This document shows, piece by piece, positions 1 to 6,570 of a stretch of DNA of 7,768 bases. The stretch is taken from NCBI GenBank assembly GCA_019310195.1, contig JAFDET010000171.1, positions 1 to 7,768 on the forward strand, read 5' to 3'. Each line of letters starts with the position of its first letter. Within the stretch, counting starts at the first letter, position 1. The notes below the pieces were generated by a model, which did no database searches, was not told the origin of the DNA, and saw only the letters and a list, made by a program, of their open reading frames with translations. A program made the translations under genes and the position numbers. The stretch is from Deltaproteobacteria bacterium. GTDB lineage: Bacteria > Myxococcota_A > UBA9160 > JAFDET01.

Positions 1-108
1 CAGGTCCGCACGACGCGCCCACAGAACCGTCGGTGCATTGCGCGAGGCGAGGCTCGCCACGGTGGTTCCGAAAGATCCGCCGCCCAGCACCGCAACCCGG
101 AGTTCCAT
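1..108 (-). CDS. gpsA: NAD(P)H-dependent glycerol-3-phosphate dehydrogenase, N-terminus (partial)
   Basis: Only the first 36 codons are in the window; the rest lies beyond the left edge. The protein begins MELRVAVLGGGSFGTTVASL, a Rossmann-fold nucleotide-binding start with a GxGxxG-type loop at residues 9-14 (GGGSFG), followed by a strand ending in VLWAR. This matches the N-terminus of GpsA, and most closely the GGGS(W/F)GTTVASLA form often found beside HAD-PlsC fusions. GpsA is the cytoplasmic enzyme reducing dihydroxyacetone phosphate to sn-glycerol-3-phosphate for phospholipid synthesis. The ATG follows the stop of the upstream acyltransferase gene by 14 bases and has a good ribosome binding site, so the two are very likely cotranscribed. 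A different gpsA-like gene, broken by a deletion, lies at the right edge. Confidence is limited by the short visible part; other NAD-binding dehydrogenases share this loop, but the neighbour supports GpsA. Confidence 0.8.
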   Translation of the reverse strand, partial: MELRVAVLGGGSFGTTVASLASRNAPTVLWARRADL

Positions 109-112
109 GCTG

Positions 113-122
113 CTCCCTTCCT
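113..122 (-). promoter_or_regulatory. ribosome binding site of left gpsA
   Basis: The 14-base gap between the acyltransferase stop and the gpsA ATG reads, on the minus strand, AGGAAGGGAG then CAGC then ATG. The purine-rich run gives two overlapping Shine-Dalgarno matches at 4 and 8 bases from the start. It fixes the gpsA start and supports tight translational linkage within one transcript. Confidence 0.6.
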
Positions 123-1544
123 TCAGCCCTCGAGGACGTCGAGGTACTGCTTGCGAATCGCCTCGATCTCGGCGTCGAGGGATTCCTTCGTCCAGCCGCT
201 GGTGTCCACGGGCGGCAGCACCTCCACCTCCACGGTAGCGGGCCGCACCACCAGGGCGTGCTTCGGCAGCGCGTCCAGGGCATTGTGGAAGACGACCGGC
301 ACGATGGGTACGCCGGCCTGCATGGCCAGGTGGAACGCGCCCTTCTTGAAGCGCGCCGGGCGCGGTGTCGGCGTGCGGGTTCCCTCGGGCGCGATGATCA
401 GCGAGCGGCCATGGCGCAAGGCATCGACGGCGGGCTTCAGGGCCGCGATCGCCTTGCGGCTGTCCGCGCGGTCCACGAACACGACGCCCGCCGCTCGGAA
501 GAGCGGCCCGAAGATCGGGTTCCAGCGCAGCTCCTGCTTGCCGATACCGGTCACGTCCTTGCGCACCAGCTTGAGCATCAGGGGCATATCGATGGCGCTC
601 TGGTGGTTGAAGATGAACACCGCCGGGCGCTGCGACCACAGGTGTTCCTCGCCCTGCACGCGCACGTCCACCCCGGAGAGGGCGAGGGCCACGTCGCCCC
701 AGAGCGACCCGGTCAGGTTGACTCCCTCGCGTTGCGAGCGGGTCAGCAGCCCCACCGAGAGCCCGGCAACGGCCGCGGGCACCAGGCTGCCGTAGACCAG
801 GCCGGTGCGGAGGATGGCCTCGGCCCCCGGCCGGCCGCGGCTGCCGAAGCGCCGCACGGGCCAGCCGTTGTCCTTTCCGATCTGCGCCAGGCGGCTGTCG
901 GGATTGAGGGGGCGGGGGCGACCCACGGACTCCAGCGCCGGCAGGTCGTCGCGGCTGTCGGTGTAGAAGTAGGTCTCGTCCAGGTCGAGATCGCGCTCCT
1001 CGGCGATGCGCTCCACCGCCACCGCCTTTCCCTTGCCGAAGCAGGTCGGTTGCAGCACGCGCCCCGTGAAGACGCCGTCCTCGACCTCGAGCTCGGTGCA
1101 GGCCACGATGTCCACGCCCAGCTCCCGGGCCAGGGGCTCGACCTGGTAGCGGGTGGCCGACGACACGATGCCGATCGTGTGACCCCGCTCCTGGTGCGCC
1201 TTCACCAGGGCGCGGGACTCGGGGTAGATCTGCGCCGCCATCTGCTTCTCGAAGATCTCTTCGCCGATCTCCTCCAGCACCGACTCGGCCAGCCCGCGGT
1301 AGGCCGCGGTGGTGGCCGCGACGAAGCCGGAGAACCCGATGCGGCCCACGGCGAAGCTGAGCGTGCCCAGCATCCCCTCGGCCAGCTCCCGGGGCGACAT
1401 GCGGCCGGACACGAGCCGCTCCCGGAAGAACGCCACGGCCGAGAAGCCGGCCCAGAGAGTGCCGTCCACGTCGAAGAACGCGCCGACGGCCGGACCGGTC
1501 GGGCCCGCTCGGATCTCTCGCGTCAGATCATCGTGCAGCGGCAG
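123..1544 (-). CDS. plsC: HAD phosphatase / 1-acyl-glycerol-3-phosphate acyltransferase fusion
   Basis: This two-domain protein has 473 residues if read from the CTG at 1544. The N-terminal half is a SerB-like HAD phosphatase: motif I DVDGT at residues 25-29, motif II around the serines at 128-129 (IVSSAT), the motif III lysine near 171-173, and motif IV DSRDDLP at 196-202. A hydrophobic stretch at about 243-267 may touch the membrane. The C-terminal half is PlsC: NHQSAID (His314, Asp319, the HX4D catalytic pair), GIGKQELRWNPIFG near 333-346, PEGTR at 386-390 and VPIVPVV at 412-418. It should acylate lysophosphatidate to phosphatidate at the membrane; the HAD substrate is not known. The fusion is well known in Actinobacteria and other high-GC bacteria. 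No ATG or GTG lies upstream of motif I in frame: the frame closes at a TGA (1565-1563), and the GTG at 1469 is inside motif I. CTG 1544, with GGAGG eight bases before it, is the best start. gpsA follows in the same operon. Confidence 0.9.
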   Translation of the reverse strand: MPLHDDLTREIRAGPTGPAVGAFFDVDGTLWAGFSAVAFFRERLVSGRMSPRELAEGMLGTLSFAVGRIGFSGFVAATTAAYRGLAESVLEEIGEEIFEKQMAAQIYPESRALVKAHQERGHTIGIVSSATRYQVEPLARELGVDIVACTELEVEDGVFTGRVLQPTCFGKGKAVAVERIAEERDLDLDETYFYTDSRDDLPALESVGRPRPLNPDSRLAQIGKDNGWPVRRFGSRGRPGAEAILRTGLVYGSLVPAAVAGLSVGLLTRSQREGVNLTGSLWGDVALALSGVDVRVQGEEHLWSQRPAVFIFNHQSAIDMPLMLKLVRKDVTGIGKQELRWNPIFGPLFRAAGVVFVDRADSRKAIAALKPAVDALRHGRSLIIAPEGTRTPTPRPARFKKGAFHLAMQAGVPIVPVVFHNALDALPKHALVVRPATVEVEVLPPVDTSGWTKESLDAEIEAIRKQYLDVLEG

Positions 1545-1552
1545 ATCGGCAG

Positions 1553-1557
1553 CCTCC
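1553..1557 (-). promoter_or_regulatory. ribosome binding site supporting a CTG start of plsC fusion
   Basis: GGAGG on the minus strand lies eight bases before CTG at 1544-1542. Conserved coding similarity (a REIRAGPTGP-type lead into FFDVDGT) continues upstream of motif I, so the start must lie between the TGA at 1565-1563 and motif I. Only CTG codons at 1544, 1538 and 1526 are available there, and only the first has a well-spaced Shine-Dalgarno sequence. Confidence 0.5.
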
Positions 1558-1575
1558 GCCCCTCACCCCGGGACC

Positions 1576-1605
1576 ATTCTACCCGAGGTATCGGCGAAAC
1601 GTCGG
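1576..1605 (-). promoter_or_regulatory. candidate sigma-70-type promoter for plsC-gpsA
   Basis: On the minus strand TAGAAT (1581-1576) matches the -10 consensus at five of six positions. A weak -35 match, CCGACG (1605-1600), lies 18 bases upstream. Transcription would start near 1569, giving a leader of about 25 bases before CTG 1544. The nearest in-frame ATG (1577-1575) overlaps this -10 box and is followed four codons later by TGA, so it would lie outside the transcript. The promoter is inferred from pattern only; the -35 is poor. Confidence 0.4.
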
Positions 1606-1720
1606 CCCGCCGACAGTCGTGGCGCCCTGACGCACCCGGCTCGGCCGGTGCGGCGTATCGGCACAGCGGCGGCGCTGGCGGGCTCCCTGCGGCGCGCCGG
1701 TGCCCTGGTGGTGGAGCTGG

Positions 1721-1744
1721 CTGCAGGGCCTGTAGGCCCGGCAG
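1721..1744 (-). terminator. GC-rich hairpin after the TMTC-like gene
   Basis: Sixteen bases beyond the stop of the membrane protein gene lies an inverted repeat: arms CTGC/GCAG and GGGCC/GGCCC, one A-G mismatch between them, and a four-base loop. It is a strong hairpin without a U tract, so it may be a weak or Rho-assisted terminator or an RNA end stabiliser. The rest of 1545-1759 shows no gene; it holds only this hairpin and the candidate promoter for the plsC fusion. Confidence 0.4.
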
Positions 1745-1759
1745 GCCTCCGACCGAAGA

Positions 1760-4321
1760 CTACTGGGGTTCCGCCTCGATCAGCGCGCGAAGCTCGCGCG
1801 CCGAGAGGTCCGTCGAGAACGCGAGTCCGCTGCCGCCCCGCTCGTCCGCGATGCGGCGCAGGGCCGGGCCGCGGCCGTCGCCCTCGGGGAGCGGAACGTC
1901 GGCCCAGTCCAGGTAGCGCAGGCGCGCGGCGTCGATCCCCGCCGCCGCCAGTTCGTCCCGGAATCCGTCCAGGTACGCTGCGGCGCTCTCCCAGGCCTGG
2001 TCTTCGTCGGCCACGCGAGGTCCGCTGACGAGCAGCCAGAGTGCGTTCCCCGGCGACGACGCGCGGCTGGAGATCACACCCCGCAGCAGCTCGATGACGC
2101 GCCCGCGCTCGTCCGGATCCGAGACGTCGTAGCGCTCGATCGCGGCGTCGCCGTCGCGCAGGCGTGCGCGCAGGATGGCCGCGCGCGCTCGTTCGACCAC
2201 TTCCTCGCCGGACCCGGCCACCAGGATCGGGATCACCTTCGAGCGGAGCTCGCCGAAGTAGCGGCGGTCGCTCTCGGCGACCAGCTCTGCGCCGCGTTGG
2301 GCAACCGCGTCCGGCCCCTCGGCCGCCGCGTCCGCCAGCGCGGCCGCGTACGCCGCCAGCTGGAGGAGGCTGGCGCGGGCGTAGCCGATCCGCGGGCGCG
2401 CCTCCGGATCCACCGCGTCCAGCGACGCCGTCGCCCAGCCCCCCAGGCTCGAGCTTGGGGGAAACGAGCCGAAGAGGTCCGGCCGGTTCGCCAACGCGAC
2501 CCAGCCTGCATCGTCGTCGTCGGGAAGCTGCGGGGGCTGCGGACGCCTTCCCTCGGCCGCCTCCCGCATGGCGGAGGCGATCCAGTCCGGTGGCAGTATC
2601 AGCGCATGGGGATCCTGGAGGAACGGATGATCCTGCTGCACGTACAGGGAGTCACGCAGCGCAAACACGCCGCCCACGTCTGCGGCGAAACGGCGCCAGG
2701 CGCGGCTCGTCCGCTTGCCGTCGTACAAGAACAGATCGAACGGGCTCTGGACTCCGCGCATCCTGCGATTCTCGGGCCGGTAGCGCAGATCGGCGTAGCG
2801 CTCGGCTTCGGGAGCCCGGACCCGAACCACGACCGCGCCGTAGCGCTCGGGCGCCCGCAGCGGCAAGAAGTCGGCAAAGTGCAGGGCCATCCGGACCGGT
2901 CCGTAGCGCGTCCCAACCTCGACGGCGCGGTATCCATAGTTCTGGGCGAGCTCGGGATCGCCGAGCCGGAACTCCATCCAGGCCAGGTTGTTCCAGTATG
3001 CGACCATGTCGGGGAAGGCCCGGGCGGCTGCACCCATGTAGCGACGTGCGTTCTCGAGGTCGTCTCGCCGGTAGTAGTGCAGTCCGATGTTGTTCATCGC
3101 GTCCGCCGAGTACGGGTAGCGCTGCAGCACCTGCTGCCAGGCGGAGAGGCCGCTCTGGTAGGCGTCGTTCTGCACGCGATCGGCGTGGGCGAAGGCGAGA
3201 AGCCACAGGGCCAGGGCAGCGTACGCGCACGGCAGTGTGATCCGCCGGCCGCGGTTCGCGCGCAGGAACGCAACGAGACGCTCGAAGGCGACCCCTGCCA
3301 GCAGCGCGAAGAAGAAGAGACTCGGGTAGAGCCGCCACTCGCGGAGGATCTCGTTCTTGGGGAGCACGCTGTTGGTGGGGAGCAGGCAGATCGCCATGGC
3401 GCCGAACAGCCAGGCCAAGGGATCCTTGCGCCGGCGCCACACCAGGCAGGCGCCGACGAGCACCAGCGCTGCACCGGCCAGGACCTCCGCATCGAGGAGC
3501 GCCCGATGGAACGGAAGGTCGTGAATCAGGGCCGTGCGGTCGGGGAGCAGATACAGGCCGGCCAGTACGTCCAGGCTCGCGAGCTGGGAGAGCACAAAGG
3601 TCCACGACGAGACGGGCGCCGTCCGGGACAAGGGCACCGCATACAGGAAAACCAGAGGCACCGCGACACCGAGGCAGACCACGCCGGCCAACACGCGAGG
3701 CCAGGTGATGCGAGGCAGCAGGGCGGCAGCGGCCGCCAACGCGGGCTGCCGGCCCAGCTCGGACCAGACGAGCAGCAGCGGGAAGATCACGAGACTCTGC
3801 TTGCTGAGCACGGTGAGCCCGAAGAGCCCGGCCAGGACGGCGACGCGGCCCGGACCCAGCACGCCGCGCGCCCGCCACGTCATGTAGAGCAGCAACCCGA
3901 GGAAGCAGAAGCTGGAGGCCAGGGAGTAGTTGCGTCCGAATATCTGGCTCACGCAGGACGTCGCCAGGGGGTGCAGGGCGAAGACGAGCCCCGCCACCAG
4001 GGGCGCCGCGAAGAAGCGGCGGGCCAGCAGGTAGACGAGGAACGTATTGAGAACGTGGATCAGGACGTTGACCAGGTGGAAGCCGAAGACGTCGTCGCCG
4101 TGGAGCGCGTGGTTGAGCGCGTAGCTCAGCACCGAGAGCGGGCGTTGCAGCATTCCGGCGGGCGTGAGCATGCGCTCACGAAAGGTCCCCAGGTCGGTCA
4201 CCACCGAGCTGGTCTGGATGCCGACGATCTCGGAGTAGAGGTAGGGGATGCCGTAGATGCCGGAATGGACGCCCAGGATCAGGACTGCGAGGACGGCGCA
4301 CTGGACCCAGGGCGAGCGCAT
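1760..4321 (-). CDS. TMTC-like multi-pass membrane protein with TPRs and long unassigned C-terminus
   Basis: The protein has 853 residues. Residues 1-380 are polytopic, with about ten hydrophobic segments. They show the pattern of TMTC/PMT-like GT-C proteins: QRPLSVLSYALNH then FHLVNVLIHVLNTFLVYLLA (59-100), FALHPLATSCVSQIFGRNYSL (114-134), LSKQSLVIFPLLL (172-184), and LPTNSVLPKNEILREWRLYPS (314-334). About two TPR units follow (roughly 395-472, including DAMNNIGLHYYRRDDLENA and AYWNNLAWMEFRLGDPELA). Residues 475-853 match no family I know. Family members use a lipid-linked sugar to modify proteins; here that role is inference. The acidic pair usually seen in the first outer loop (YDD-like) is replaced by YSE at 29-31, so activity is uncertain. 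The ATG at 4321 starts a typical signal-anchor (VQCAVLAVLILGV) but has no clear Shine-Dalgarno sequence. The gene stands alone, divergent from the exported-protein unit and upstream of plsC. Confidence 0.75.
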   Translation of the reverse strand: MRSPWVQCAVLAVLILGVHSGIYGIPYLYSEIVGIQTSSVVTDLGTFRERMLTPAGMLQRPLSVLSYALNHALHGDDVFGFHLVNVLIHVLNTFLVYLLARRFFAAPLVAGLVFALHPLATSCVSQIFGRNYSLASSFCFLGLLLYMTWRARGVLGPGRVAVLAGLFGLTVLSKQSLVIFPLLLVWSELGRQPALAAAAALLPRITWPRVLAGVVCLGVAVPLVFLYAVPLSRTAPVSSWTFVLSQLASLDVLAGLYLLPDRTALIHDLPFHRALLDAEVLAGAALVLVGACLVWRRRKDPLAWLFGAMAICLLPTNSVLPKNEILREWRLYPSLFFFALLAGVAFERLVAFLRANRGRRITLPCAYAALALWLLAFAHADRVQNDAYQSGLSAWQQVLQRYPYSADAMNNIGLHYYRRDDLENARRYMGAAARAFPDMVAYWNNLAWMEFRLGDPELAQNYGYRAVEVGTRYGPVRMALHFADFLPLRAPERYGAVVVRVRAPEAERYADLRYRPENRRMRGVQSPFDLFLYDGKRTSRAWRRFAADVGGVFALRDSLYVQQDHPFLQDPHALILPPDWIASAMREAAEGRRPQPPQLPDDDDAGWVALANRPDLFGSFPPSSSLGGWATASLDAVDPEARPRIGYARASLLQLAAYAAALADAAAEGPDAVAQRGAELVAESDRRYFGELRSKVIPILVAGSGEEVVERARAAILRARLRDGDAAIERYDVSDPDERGRVIELLRGVISSRASSPGNALWLLVSGPRVADEDQAWESAAAYLDGFRDELAAAGIDAARLRYLDWADVPLPEGDGRGPALRRIADERGGSGLAFSTDLSARELRALIEAEPQ
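2440..2461. repeat. 22-bp near-perfect palindrome inside the TMTC-like gene
   Basis: Arms CCCCCA and TGGGGG flank the perfect 8-base palindrome GCTCGAGC, separated from it on each side by one base (G and T) that would form a wobble pair. Only this single pair departs from perfect symmetry. It lies in the unassigned C-terminal half, over the codons for a PPSSSLGG stretch. It may be chance in GC-rich DNA, a hairpin in the mRNA, or a protein-binding site. Confidence 0.45.
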
Positions 4322-4370
4322 TCGCAGCAGGGTACCCGGCCCGGCCTCGGCGCGTCAGCGATGCCCGCGG

Positions 4371-4398
4371 TTGACCCCCGACGGCTCCAGGGGATAAG
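4371..4398 (+). promoter_or_regulatory. candidate promoter of the exported-protein unit
   Basis: TTGACC (4371-4376, five of six matches to the -35 consensus) and GATAAG (4393-4398, four of six to the -10) are 16 bases apart in the 111-base divergent gap. A start of transcription near 4405 would leave a leader of about 28 bases before the GTG at 4433. The opposite strand of the gap shows no convincing promoter for the TMTC-like gene. Confidence 0.45.
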
Positions 4399-4412
4399 GT
4401 GGCTGCTGCGGA

Positions 4413-4436
4413 ATGAACCGGAGGCCCCCCCTGTGA
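4413..4436 (+). other. possible seven-codon leader reading frame
   Basis: ATG at 4413 opens a frame for MNRRPPL ending in a TGA (4434-4436) that overlaps the GTG start of the next gene as GTGA. The Shine-Dalgarno sequence of that gene lies inside it, and it has no good one of its own. If translated, it could couple initiation at the GTG. It may equally be chance. Confidence 0.2.
4420..4424 (+). promoter_or_regulatory. ribosome binding site deciding a GTG start
   Basis: GGAGG lies eight bases before GTG at 4433. It selects the GTG over the earlier ATG at 4413, which is in another frame, and places the start immediately before a textbook signal peptide. Confidence 0.65.
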
Positions 4437-4930
4437 AGAAGTCGATTCCCGCGTTCCTGACCCTTCTGGTACTGGTCGGCGGCCTGGCCTTGGTGGGCGT
4501 GTCGGCCTCCGCCAAGGGTTCCAAGAGCTGCAAGGACGGGCTGGCGCCCGGCGCCTACGACTGCAGCTACCTCCTCGAAGGCAGGACCATCCCCCGCCCG
4601 ATGACGGTGTGGTTCAGCCACTTCAGCGGGCCCCATGCGACAGGCCCCGAGATGTACCTGACAGGGCCCGAGACCGGCGGCGCGCACATCGCGCTGTGCG
4701 CTTGTGCCGCCAAGAAGCCGGACCCCGCCAAGCCCAGCAAGATCGGCTTCGGAGCGGGCAAGGTCCTCGAGTGTCTGGCCCTGACCGGATCCCACTTCGT
4801 CGGTCCCGAAAACTTCGACTTCGGGGCCGCCTCCTACCAAGGCGAGCCGAAGAAGGGCAAGTTCCAGAAGGGCCAGGCGGTGGATGCCAATGGCAACGCC
4901 ATGGTGTTCAGCTGCGTGAACGACGACTGA
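4433..4930 (+). CDS. exported six-cysteine protein of unknown function
   Basis: I do not recognise this 165-residue protein. It starts at GTG with a clear signal peptide: MKKSIPAFLTLLVLVGGLAL, then a probable signal peptidase I site after SASA near residue 27. There is no lipobox cysteine, so the mature protein is likely free in the periplasm or secreted. The mature part of about 138 residues has six cysteines (33, 44, 89, 91, 114, 161), including a CAC pair. This suggests disulfides or metal binding; the even number favours up to three disulfides. It is rich in Gly, Pro and Lys, with short Gly-Pro motifs (SGPHATGPE, LTGPETGG, VGPENFDFG) that look weakly repetitive and would fit a small beta-rich fold. 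It is the first gene after a candidate promoter and directly abuts a secreted S9-type hydrolase, so the two probably act in the same compartment. A cargo, inhibitor or accessory role is speculation. Confidence 0.75.
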   Translation: MKKSIPAFLTLLVLVGGLALVGVSASAKGSKSCKDGLAPGAYDCSYLLEGRTIPRPMTVWFSHFSGPHATGPEMYLTGPETGGAHIALCACAAKKPDPAKPSKIGFGAGKVLECLALTGSHFVGPENFDFGAASYQGEPKKGKFQKGQAVDANGNAMVFSCVNDD

Positions 4931-6549
4931 GCCGGCCCCGGCCCTCGCCGGGAGCGCGCAGTGGGCGCGCGCTACTCGGAATCCTGTGCGTACTGGCGGT
5001 CCTGTCGTCCGGCAGCGCACGCGCGGATGCCCAGGCCTGGGGACAGGCCCAGAGCCACCTGGCCGAGCTCGCGGGTCGACCCCTGGTGTCGGCCAACTGG
5101 GAGGGGCGCTACCGCCCGTATGTGTTTGACGGCGCGGCGCTCGTCCCGCTGCTGCCCCAGGGAGCGCCGGCGGCGGCTGATCTGGATCTCTACACACCGC
5201 TGGCCCTGTCCTCCCACCAGCTGCTGCTTGCGGGTACGGAGTCGGGCAAACCGGACTACGACGTCTTCCTGTACGACCTGACCTCCAAGAGGCTGACGAA
5301 CCTCACCAGCACCCCGACCCTGGACGAGGGCCGGCTCTGCATGCATCCGGGAAGCCGGCTCGTGGCCTTTCGAGCGGGCCGTGAGCAGCGTTTCGCGCGC
5401 ATCGCCGACGGTCTGGAGCCGCTGGCGCACGAGCCCGTGCCGGGCTTTCGGGAATGCCTGTTCGTCGATGCGACGTTGCTGCTGGGCGTGGAGGACACGC
5501 GTTCGGGCTACACGCTCCACCGCTGCAACGTGACGGATTCGTCCGTCGCCTGCGCGCCCGGCCCGGCGTTCTCCACGCTCGACCACTTCGTCGCATTCAA
5601 CCGCCCGGCACCGGCTGCGGCCGGCGTCATCGCCCGCCGGCGCGGCGACGCGTTCCGCCGCGCCTGGTTGCTCACGCCGGAGGCCGACGCCCTCGCAGCC
5701 GCTCCCGTGGAGCCCGTCGAGGCGGACGTCCTGGACTTCGACGGCAAGGCCGTGCGCTTCGGATCCGAAAGCCGCTACTGGAGCTCGCTGGCGCCGGACT
5801 TCGACGGGATCGTCTACCGGACACGACGCATCGGCGACACGTACTTCGCCATCGTCGCCACGCCCCAGCGCGCGCGCACCCTGGCGCGTCTGCAACCCGA
5901 CGGTTGGGAGCTGATCCAACCCGCAGCGTCGACCCCGGCGACCGTGGCCGACGCACCGCGGGAGATCTGGCTGAGCTCGGAGACGGGCGAACGCTACCAG
6001 GCGTTCCAGTTCGGCCCCGCCGACGCGGAGAGGCAGGTGGTGTGGTGGCATGGCGGCCCCCACGAGAACGTGTCCCCGCGCTTCAACCCCTACTTCGCGG
6101 CCCTCAACCGCATGGGCTTCGCCGTCCTCGCCGTCAACTACCCGGGCAGCACGGGCCGCGGCGTCGCCTACGAAAGGCGCTTCGACGCGGCGTCGGTGGG
6201 CAACTGCCTGTCCGCCGTCTGGCGCCATCTGGAGCGTGAGTCCGTCAAGACCGTCGTCTCCTGGTCGGTCTCTTCGGGCAACGCGGTGCAGGAGCAGCTG
6301 CTGGCGCGCGGGCACGCGGTGTCCGCGATCGTGGACCAGGCCGGCCGCGGGCGAAGCCGGATCCTGGAGCTGGCCGCGGAGCGCGGGGTCCCGGTGCTGA
6401 CCCTCCGCGGGCGCTACGACCGCTCCGCGCCCGTCGCTCGGATCGATCACGCCTACGCCGGCGGCCACGACATCACCCTGCGCCAGCACTTCGAAGAGGC
6501 GATGGCCGCTGTGGCGGCCTTCCTGGACGGACTGACCCCACCGGAATAG
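4927..6549 (+). CDS. exported prolyl-oligopeptidase-like (S9) alpha/beta hydrolase, atypical
   Basis: Read from CTG 4927, which overlaps the upstream stop as CTGA, this is 540 residues. A hydrophobic signal segment (ALLGILCVLAVLSSG, 15-29) with SARADA after it indicates export. Residues about 45-365 have repeated short strands like the beta-propeller of S9 peptidases (for example DYDVFLYDLTSKRLTNLT). The hydrolase domain begins with the oxyanion-type HGGPH at 375-379 and GFAVLAVNYPGSTGRG. The probable triad is Ser447 in SWSVSSG, Asp498 in GRYDRSAP and His514 in GGHD. Family members cleave short peptides or hydrolyse esters; the substrate here is unknown. Oddities: the usual GxSxGG elbow is S-W-S-V-S-S, and the Ser-Asp and Asp-His spacings (51 and 16) are well below the roughly 80 and 30 usual in S9. 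No ATG, GTG or TTG is in frame before the signal segment. A GTG at 4961 with GGGAG six bases upstream is out of frame by one base, so either CTG is used or a base is missing near 4961-4972. Confidence 0.8.
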   Translation: MSRPRPSPGARSGRALLGILCVLAVLSSGSARADAQAWGQAQSHLAELAGRPLVSANWEGRYRPYVFDGAALVPLLPQGAPAAADLDLYTPLALSSHQLLLAGTESGKPDYDVFLYDLTSKRLTNLTSTPTLDEGRLCMHPGSRLVAFRAGREQRFARIADGLEPLAHEPVPGFRECLFVDATLLLGVEDTRSGYTLHRCNVTDSSVACAPGPAFSTLDHFVAFNRPAPAAAGVIARRRGDAFRRAWLLTPEADALAAAPVEPVEADVLDFDGKAVRFGSESRYWSSLAPDFDGIVYRTRRIGDTYFAIVATPQRARTLARLQPDGWELIQPAASTPATVADAPREIWLSSETGERYQAFQFGPADAERQVVWWHGGPHENVSPRFNPYFAALNRMGFAVLAVNYPGSTGRGVAYERRFDAASVGNCLSAVWRHLERESVKTVVSWSVSSGNAVQEQLLARGHAVSAIVDQAGRGRSRILELAAERGVPVLTLRGRYDRSAPVARIDHAYAGGHDITLRQHFEEAMAAVAAFLDGLTPPE

Positions 6550-6570
6550 GCCCTCGAAGCCCCCTACGCG

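Noticed and set aside
1467..1469. GTG as start of the plsC fusion
   Set aside because: It is the valine of the catalytic DVDGT motif. Starting there would remove the nucleophile aspartate, and similarity continues upstream.
33..1916. A 627-codon open frame on the plus strand opposite the plsC fusion
   Set aside because: Its product is a His/Arg/Gly-rich composition with no motifs. It is antisense to a gene with full HAD and PlsC motifs and arises from GC-rich third positions.
4609..4926. N-terminal extension of the hydrolase from an ATG at 4609
   Set aside because: It would overlap the whole exported six-cysteine gene in another frame and would bury the signal peptide more than 100 residues inside the protein.
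2297..4930. A plus-strand frame that appears to fuse about 710 residues to the exported six-cysteine protein
   Set aside because: The upstream part is antisense to the TMTC-like gene and low complexity. The GTG at 4433 has a Shine-Dalgarno sequence and a signal peptide immediately follows.
4972..6489. A 505-codon minus-strand frame opposite the hydrolase
   Set aside because: It has no recognisable motif, an Arg/Gly/Val-rich shadow composition, and a clear S9-like gene on the other strand.
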